The notes beneath the pieces are model-generated. The model was not told the DNA's origin and ran no database searches. It saw only the letters and a list, made by a program, of their open reading frames with translations. The translations under genes and the position numbers were made by a program. A DNA stretch of 20,868 nt from JAXMBX01 sp046349635 (GTDB lineage: Bacteria; Planctomycetota; Planctomycetia; Planctomycetales; Planctomycetaceae): the NCBI GenBank assembly GCA_046349635.1, contig JAXMBX010000072.1:1-20868 (forward strand), given 5' to 3'. This document shows positions 15,406-20,868 of this stretch, one piece after another. Within the stretch, counting starts at the first letter, position 1; every line of letters starts with the position of its first letter.

Positions 15406-17049
15406 ATGTATTTTGATCCCAAAGCGTTCGATTTCTGGCCCGCCTTCGTGTCGTGGGCGTCGATGTTCGGTTCTCTCCTCCTGGGGGTCGCCGGCGTCGT
15501 TCTCGTCCTCTCGATCATCCTCAACGGGGTGAAAGGCTTCTCCGCCTTCTTCCGCGGACTGAAGGAAGGTTTCGCCGACCTCTTCTTCATGTCCCCCCGC
15601 CGGATCTGGGCGATCACCAACCTCACCATCAAGGAATCCGTTCGACGCAAGACCCTCATGGTCATCGTCGTCTTCGGCGTCTGCTTCCTCTTCGCAGGCT
15701 GGTTCCTCTCCTCCGCACGCGATCAGGAGGTCCGTACCACCGCCGCGAACTCCATCAGCCAGACCGTCGAAGTCGTCGACGCCGTTAACGTTTACGTCAG
15801 CTTCGTGCTGACCGCCATCAGCTACCTCATTCTCCCCGCCGTCTTCATCCTCGCCTGCTGGACCATCCCGGATGACATCAAGATCCGCTCCATCCACACC
15901 GTCGTCACCAAACCCGTTCGCCGCAGTGAAATCTACGTCGGACGCGTCCTCGGAATCACCATCGTGGGCACGGTCATCATCGCCGTCATGAGCGGTGTCG
16001 GTTATCTCTGGCTCCTCCGGGCCCTGAAAACCGAACGCGAGCACAACCGCCTCGTCGCCCGCGTCCCCACCTACGGCACCCTCTCCTTCCTCGATAAGGA
16101 CGGCAACAAGGCCGACAAGGGCATCAACACCGGCGATATCTGGGAATTCCGCAGCTACATCGAAGGCAATACCAAGGCCCGCGCCATCTGGGAGTTCGAC
16201 GGGATCACTCCCCAGCGGATGAACGACACCCTCCGCATCGAATCCAATATCCAGGTCTTCCGGTCCTATCGCGGGGATCTCCGCACCGGCATCCTCTGCC
16301 AGTTGACCTTCGTCAATCCGGCCAAGGGCATCCGCGCCCCTTATCCCCCGTTCCCCATCAAGGAATTCCACCTCAACGTCCTCAATATCCGCCGCGACGA
16401 ACTCTTCAGCGATCAGAACAAACAGGTCGACCTGTTTAACGATCTCGTGGATAACGGCAAGCTCCGCGTCGAAGTCGCCTGCCTCTCCGGTCAGCAATAC
16501 CTCGGCATGGCCCGCCCCGACCTCTTCATCCGCATGCCCGATGCCGCCTTCGCCACCGGCTTCTTCAAGGCCGTCCTCGGCACCTGGCAGATGATGTTCA
16601 TGCTCGTCGTTCTCGGCGTCACCGCCAGTTGCTTCGTGAAAGGCCCCGTCGCCACTCTCCTCACCCTGACCGCGGTCGTCGTCGGAAAACTGGCCCGTGG
16701 CTTCCTCGTCCAACTCGTCGATCAGGGGGAAATCGAAAAGTCCGGTGGCCCGCTCGAAGCCGTCTACCGCATCGTCACTCACATGAACGTCACCGTCCCC
16801 CTGGATGACACCCCTTGGACCAAGGTCATGCGCGGCATCGACCACATCTTCAAGCAGTGGCTCATCAGTGCCAAATATGCCATCCCCGACTTTCAGTTCT
16901 ACGATCTCGCTCCTTACATCGCCAACGGTTACGACGTCCCTTGGAACTCCGCCTTGCTCCCCGGACTCAGTACCACCCTGGCTTATCTTCTTCCCTGTTT
17001 CCTGCTGGGTTACTTCAGCCTCAAACTGCGTGAACTGGAGGCGAAATGA
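15406..17049 (+). CDS. ABC-2 type permease with large extracytoplasmic insert
   Basis: A 547-residue integral membrane protein, the channel partner of the preceding ATPase. Hydrophobic helices lie at about 18-42, 83-101, 125-152, 178-205, 385-420 and 520-540. Between the fourth and fifth is a polar segment of about 180 residues (207-385) with no membrane helix, predicted on the outer side of the inner membrane. That is much larger than in simple ABC-2 permeases and suggests a binding or docking function. The helix after KESVRRKTLMVIVVF and the segment IRSIHTVVTKPVRRSEIYVGR are typical of GldF/NosY-like permeases. The stop overlaps the next ATG (ATGA), so translation is coupled to the third gene. 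Substrate unknown. Confidence 0.88.
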   Translation: MYFDPKAFDFWPAFVSWASMFGSLLLGVAGVVLVLSIILNGVKGFSAFFRGLKEGFADLFFMSPRRIWAITNLTIKESVRRKTLMVIVVFGVCFLFAGWFLSSARDQEVRTTAANSISQTVEVVDAVNVYVSFVLTAISYLILPAVFILACWTIPDDIKIRSIHTVVTKPVRRSEIYVGRVLGITIVGTVIIAVMSGVGYLWLLRALKTEREHNRLVARVPTYGTLSFLDKDGNKADKGINTGDIWEFRSYIEGNTKARAIWEFDGITPQRMNDTLRIESNIQVFRSYRGDLRTGILCQLTFVNPAKGIRAPYPPFPIKEFHLNVLNIRRDELFSDQNKQVDLFNDLVDNGKLRVEVACLSGQQYLGMARPDLFIRMPDAAFATGFFKAVLGTWQMMFMLVVLGVTASCFVKGPVATLLTLTAVVVGKLARGFLVQLVDQGEIEKSGGPLEAVYRIVTHMNVTVPLDDTPWTKVMRGIDHIFKQWLISAKYAIPDFQFYDLAPYIANGYDVPWNSALLPGLSTTLAYLLPCFLLGYFSLKLRELEAK

Positions 17050-18412
17050 GCCGTCTGACTTCACAACAACGCAAGCTCGCCTATCTCGTCATCATCGTCA
17101 TCCTGCTGATCCCCGTGATCTTCCTGGGACGCCCCTCCGCTCCCGGAAGCAAGGGACGCGAACCCGATGCCGGTGGCTGGCTCGCCAGCTTGCGCTCGGA
17201 ATATGACCTCGGTGAACAATCCTTCGGTAACGTCGATCCTTCCAGCGCCACCATGAACCTCGTCCTCCTCGGACTTCGTGGTCCCGCTGCCAACCTCCTC
17301 TGGATGGAACTCGACCACTACAAGGACACCAAGAACTGGTCGCGCATGCTCTCGACCACCAACTCCATCATCCTCCTCCAGCCCCACTTCCAGAAAGTCT
17401 GGGTCTTCAACGGCTGGAACCTCGCCTTCAACGTCTCCATGGAATGGGACGACGTCCGCGACCGCTACTACTGGGTCAAGGAAGGGGCCAAGTTCTTCAA
17501 GCTCGGCACCAAGCCGCAACCAAGCGCTTCTCCGAACTCTACTGGTACACCGGCGACACCCTCGGCAAGAAAATCGGCAACTCCGATGAAAAGGACTTCT
17601 TCCGGCAGTTCTTCAAGAAGGACCCCGACAAGAAATTCACCGTCAATGACGAAGATGGCCCTGATCGCGAATTGAACCCCGAAGGCAAGGACAACTTCGA
17701 AGTCGCCCGCGAATGGTTCCTGCAATCCGTCGATGTCCACAAGGATCCCAAGGGGGTCAAGGAATTGATCATGGCGGATGCTCTTCTTCGCTTATCCCGC
17801 CCGTGCCGACTTCGACCGTGGCGTCGCCTGGCTGAGGGAAGGGGTCTTCTCACAGGAACCCTGGAATCGCGGCTTCGAGTACTGGACCATGCCTATGGAT
17901 GGAACCCGTCAGCCTCAACGTCCCCGGTACCAATCAGATGATCACCACCATCTCGAATGGCCCAAAGATATCAAGAACGAAAAGGGTGAAGAAGCTCCCC
18001 TGTTCGTGTATTGGGTCGAACGCTACCAGTCGATGCGCAACTACCGGTACTGCCAACCGTGGCCTCGCCGAACGGGAACAGAACACCGTCGAGTCCCACA
18101 AGGAACTCTATGAAGCCGGTCAGGCTCTGCTGAAGGGGGACACCCTCTGATGCCGAGAAGGAAGAAAGCCTGCTGCCAGCGGACTCGAAAAGTTCGAAGA
18201 TGACTCCAGGCTCACCCCACCCTGCTCGAGGACGACCTCACCATCGAAGATGCCATGATCGGCCTGCTGATCTGGGGCAAAGCCTACAAGTACAACCACA
18301 AGGAAGATTACCCCGCCCAGTTCCCCCATGCGTGAAGTCTGGGGTCAAGCAGCAACCCTCCCTCATGGAGTTCGAACGCACCTTCCTCCGCAAGTTCAAC
18401 ACCAACCGCTGA
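17046..18412 (+). pseudogene. Membrane-anchored protein of the ABC operon, multiply frameshifted
   Basis: The gene overlaps the permease stop as ATGA. Residues 1-155 read cleanly: a short basic start, one membrane helix (LAYLVIIVILLIPVIFLG, about 12-29), then a W/Y-rich helical region (LLGLRGPAANLLWMELDHYK; HFQKVWVFNGWNLAFNVSME) reminiscent of tetratricopeptide-type repeats. From about 17510 the frame changes repeatedly, yet protein-like sequence persists in successive frames. Examples are RFSELYWYTGDTLGKKIG, MLFFAYPARADFDRGVAWL, LFVYWVERYQSMRNYRY, RGLAEREQNTVESHKELYEA, LLEDDLTIEDAMIGLLIWGK and finally MEFERTFLRKFNTNR-stop at 18412. At least seven shifts are needed. The reconstructed length is about 455 residues. 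The family is not one I can name; the context suggests an accessory component of the exporter. The break may be sequence error. Confidence 0.75.
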
Positions 18413-18440
18413 TGTTGGCTGAAACAACTGTTGAAAACTC

Positions 18441-18470
18441 AAAGGAGGCGCCGCAGCGCACTCCTTTTTT
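18441..18470 (+). terminator. Intrinsic terminator closing the ABC operon
   Basis: AAAGGAG-GCGC, loop CGCA, GCGC-A-CTCCTTT runs into TTTTTT. The stem is about 11 bp with one bulged A and a T-tract. It begins 28 bp after the reconstructed stop at 18412, which supports that stop as the true gene end. Confidence 0.85.
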
Positions 18471-18483
18471 ATCTTCGTGTCTC

Positions 18484-18506
18484 GGGTGGCACTGGCTCTG
18501 CCAGTG
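18484..18506. repeat. Intergenic hairpin repeat, family 1, ACTGGC subtype
   Basis: GGGTGGC followed by the perfect palindrome ACTGGC (18491-18496) - TCT - GCCAGT (18500-18505). It is the same subtype as 723-752 and lies next to the GAGCAG-type repeat at 18526-18561. Confidence 0.65.
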
Positions 18507-18525
18507 TTTCTCTCACCTGCTCCAC

Positions 18526-18561
18526 TGTTCTCCTGCTCCACTGCTCTCGCCCGCAGCGCCC
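18526..18561. repeat. GAGCAG-type repeat immediately downstream of a minus-strand stop
   Basis: TGTTCTCCTGCTCCACTGC then TCTCGCCCGCAGCGCC matches 5395-5430 with a few changes. On the minus strand it begins at the base after the TAG stop at 18562-18564. The GAGCAG motif continues toward the hairpin at 18484-18506. Confidence 0.6.
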
Positions 18562-19161
18562 CTAACTCCCGCACAGTTCCAGAATCTGGCCCTGCGTAAG
18601 CACGCCGAACAATTTGCACCGCACCGACCATTCTCCATTCGCTCCCGCACGGCATTCGATCGCCTTTCCCCGCAGATCCGTCTCTTTCGAGCACGCATCG
18701 ATCACCCGCACCTCCAGCAGGCTCCCGCATGGCACTTCCACCTGCAGGTTCAACTGGAATCCGGTTCCCCCGGGTGAACGCTTCCAGACGTCCCCGGATC
18801 CGGGAGTTTTCGAGCGTCCATTCGTGCAGGTCAGCCACTTCAGCGCTCCCGCCCCACGCCAGTACAGACGCACCAGCAACCGCTGATGGGCACCGATGCA
18901 ACGGTTGGCGTTCCGCCTCCGATCCTTCGTTCCGCGTCAGATGAAACCGGACCCCGCGCAATCACCAGTGGTTCCGGAGGAGTTTGTTTTTCAATTCGAC
19001 CGGCCAGCGCACTCAACGCCGTCCTCACCGGAATCTTGTACCGCGCCGTTCTCCGCCATTCGCGGTTTCACGTTCTTGCGCAACCGGGCGAATTTCCCCA
19101 GCTCGCAGGGAGCGTTGTTCGATTCGGTGGGAACGACATTCAGCAGTTCGGTGGATGACAT
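18562..19161 (-). pseudogene. Unidentified protein gene, frameshifted
   Basis: On the minus strand an ATG at 19161 opens a protein-like segment MSSTELLNVVPTESNNAP, CELGKFARLRKNVKPRMAENG. The frame then shifts to LSALAGRIEKQTPPEPLVIA, RGPVSSDAERRIGGGTPTVA, and shifts again to RLLVRLYWRGAGALKWLTC. This last frame continues to a TAG at 18562 with a good codon pattern (CTG, GTG, GCG, AAG). Total length would be about 200 residues. The last part (about 18562-18750) has a beta-rich look, with KAIECRAGANGEWSVRCKLF resembling the end of a PilZ domain; that is a weak guess. A promoter-like TTGACA/TACAGT lies upstream, and the downstream repeat matches that behind slyX. No family is recognised with confidence, and the frameshifts could be errors or decay. 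Confidence 0.45.
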
Positions 19162-19247
19162 GACAGACCCTGCAACTCGGCGGTGAATCAAAGAGGTGAT
19201 TTCAGACAGGGCTTCGCCGGTCCGGGAACCGTGCAGAACCCGTCCCA

Positions 19248-19275
19248 ACTGTAGGTCGCCGTCACAGGTTGTCAA
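19248..19275 (-). promoter_or_regulatory. Sigma70-like promoter for the minus-strand unknown gene
   Basis: On the minus strand a perfect TTGACA (19275-19270) is followed after 16 nt by TACAGT (19253-19248), four of six matches to the -10 consensus. It lies about 87 nt before the ATG at 19161. Confidence 0.45.
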
Positions 19276-19480
19276 AACGAAACACTCAGGCAAACAGTTC
19301 TGGTCCAGTAAACCCTGCGGCCAGAATCAATCACACCGGTCGTAACGATCCTGCGGGAGAACTGACGCTGCGGCCTCAGCCACAGGAACTCCTCAAAGAC
19401 CTTCTCCCCAGCGCGGGAGAATCAACCGAGCGCGACCAGACGGGCGTCTGGTCCTCGTGAGGGCGATAGCGTTTAATTCC

Positions 19481-19506
19481 GAGGGGGCCGTCCAAGCGTC
19501 TCTGAT
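19481..19506. repeat. Partial family 2 repeat
   Basis: GAGGGGGCCGTCCAAGCGTC followed by TCTGATC matches the right half of the elements at 5755-5823 and 8911-8966. The left inverted-repeat half is missing. Confidence 0.6.
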
Positions 19507-19812
19507 CCATGTTCTAGGGCATGCTCATCTCTCACCCACAGGTGCCGCAGTTTCCCCTAAACAAAGGTTCTGTCTGGGCTTATTTCGCCTCAAATCCCCT
19601 TTTTCCCGCCCCCCGGCCCCCCTCGGACTGCACGTTTCTGGCCCGTCTGTCTATACTCTTACGCGTATCCTGTTTCGCGATCGCGTCTGTCCCGGTGGGC
19701 AACTCCAAGAAACCATCGATTTTGACGCGACACAAAGGCGTTGTACGCCCCGGCTGGACGGATCTTTCGCGGGAACGCATTTCTAAGACAAGTATTTGAG
19801 GAGTAATGATCG

Positions 19813-20868
<1,056 letters not shown>

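Larger units (their letters stand above)
19162..19812. other. Intergenic region between the minus-strand unknown gene and ahcY
   Basis: About 650 bp without a supportable gene. It contains a minus-strand promoter candidate (19248-19275), the right half of a family 2 repeat (19481-19506) and a C-rich tract near 19600-19625. TATACT at 19652-19657 could be a -10 box for ahcY but has no good -35. I do not see the conserved core of an S-adenosylhomocysteine riboswitch. Confidence 0.5.

Noticed and set aside
15382..17064. Long minus-strand ORF (560 codons) opposite the ABC permease, and similar long antisense ORFs at 7689-9035, 5819-6685, 11642-12697, 14099-15295 and 19783-20724
   Set aside because: They are very acidic, Gly/Asp/Glu-rich mirror translations of C-ending codons on the real gene strand, with no domain motifs.
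19269..19460. 63-codon plus-strand ORF before ahcY
   Set aside because: It has polar low-complexity composition, no ribosome site, and overlaps the minus-strand promoter candidate.
19507..19812. S-adenosylhomocysteine riboswitch before ahcY
   Set aside because: I could not find the conserved core or a matching pairing pattern; only a good Shine-Dalgarno is clear.

Overview
The window looks like planctomycete chromosome. It is GC-rich, with a strong preference for C-ending codons. Its gene families are typical of that phylum: a tandem DUF4159/prenyltransferase-like secreted protein divergent from a MoxR ATPase and a DUF58 protein, the hopanoid radical-SAM enzyme HpnH, a bacterial-microcompartment shell protein, and an ABC exporter with a large extracytoplasmic insert. 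This is inferred from gene content and style, and the genus cannot be fixed. I see no rRNA, tRNA, CRISPR array or insertion sequence.

Layout. 45-686: tandem-BMC shell protein. 909-3380: multi-pass GT-C type glycosyltransferase. 3502-~3867: DUF454 (YbaN-like) gene, frameshifted. 3899-5012 (minus): citrate synthase with a frameshifted C-terminus. 5433-5696 (minus): SlyX-like coiled coil. 5861-7469: xseA-xseB, exonuclease VII, overlapping by 8 nt. 7740-8897: hpnH. 9077-11482 (minus): secreted prenyltransferase-like plus double DUF4159 protein. It is divergent from 11663-12679 (MoxR), with DUF58 downstream at 13065-13961. 14426-18412: three-gene operon of ABC ATPase, ABC-2 permease and a membrane-anchored protein, the last heavily frameshifted, closed by a good intrinsic terminator at 18441-18470. 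~18562-19161 (minus): frameshifted unknown gene with a plausible promoter. 19813-end: S-adenosylhomocysteinase, cut by the window edge.

Two themes run through the non-coding DNA. First, dispersed intergenic repeats occur in three families. The main one is a double-hairpin element with several stem subtypes and, in some copies, a shared tail; one copy carries a paired compensatory change in its second stem. The other two are a GAGGGGGC/CGTCTCT element and a GAGCAG-rich element placed right after the stop codons of minus-strand genes. Second, frameshifts are concentrated in a few patches (3630-4080, 7278-7427, 17510-18340, 18850-19030). In these the protein stays readable by switching frames, while neighbouring multi-kilobase ORFs are clean. 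Local sequence error is the simplest explanation, with genuine gene decay as the alternative.

Functionally the window mixes housekeeping (citrate synthase, exonuclease VII, SAH hydrolase) with envelope-related genes (GT-C glycosyltransferase, hopanoid side-chain enzyme, MoxR/DUF58/DUF4159 group, ABC exporter). No single complete new system is evident. The best candidates for new biology are the structured repeat family, the orphan shell protein and the ABC operon with its uncharacterised third component.
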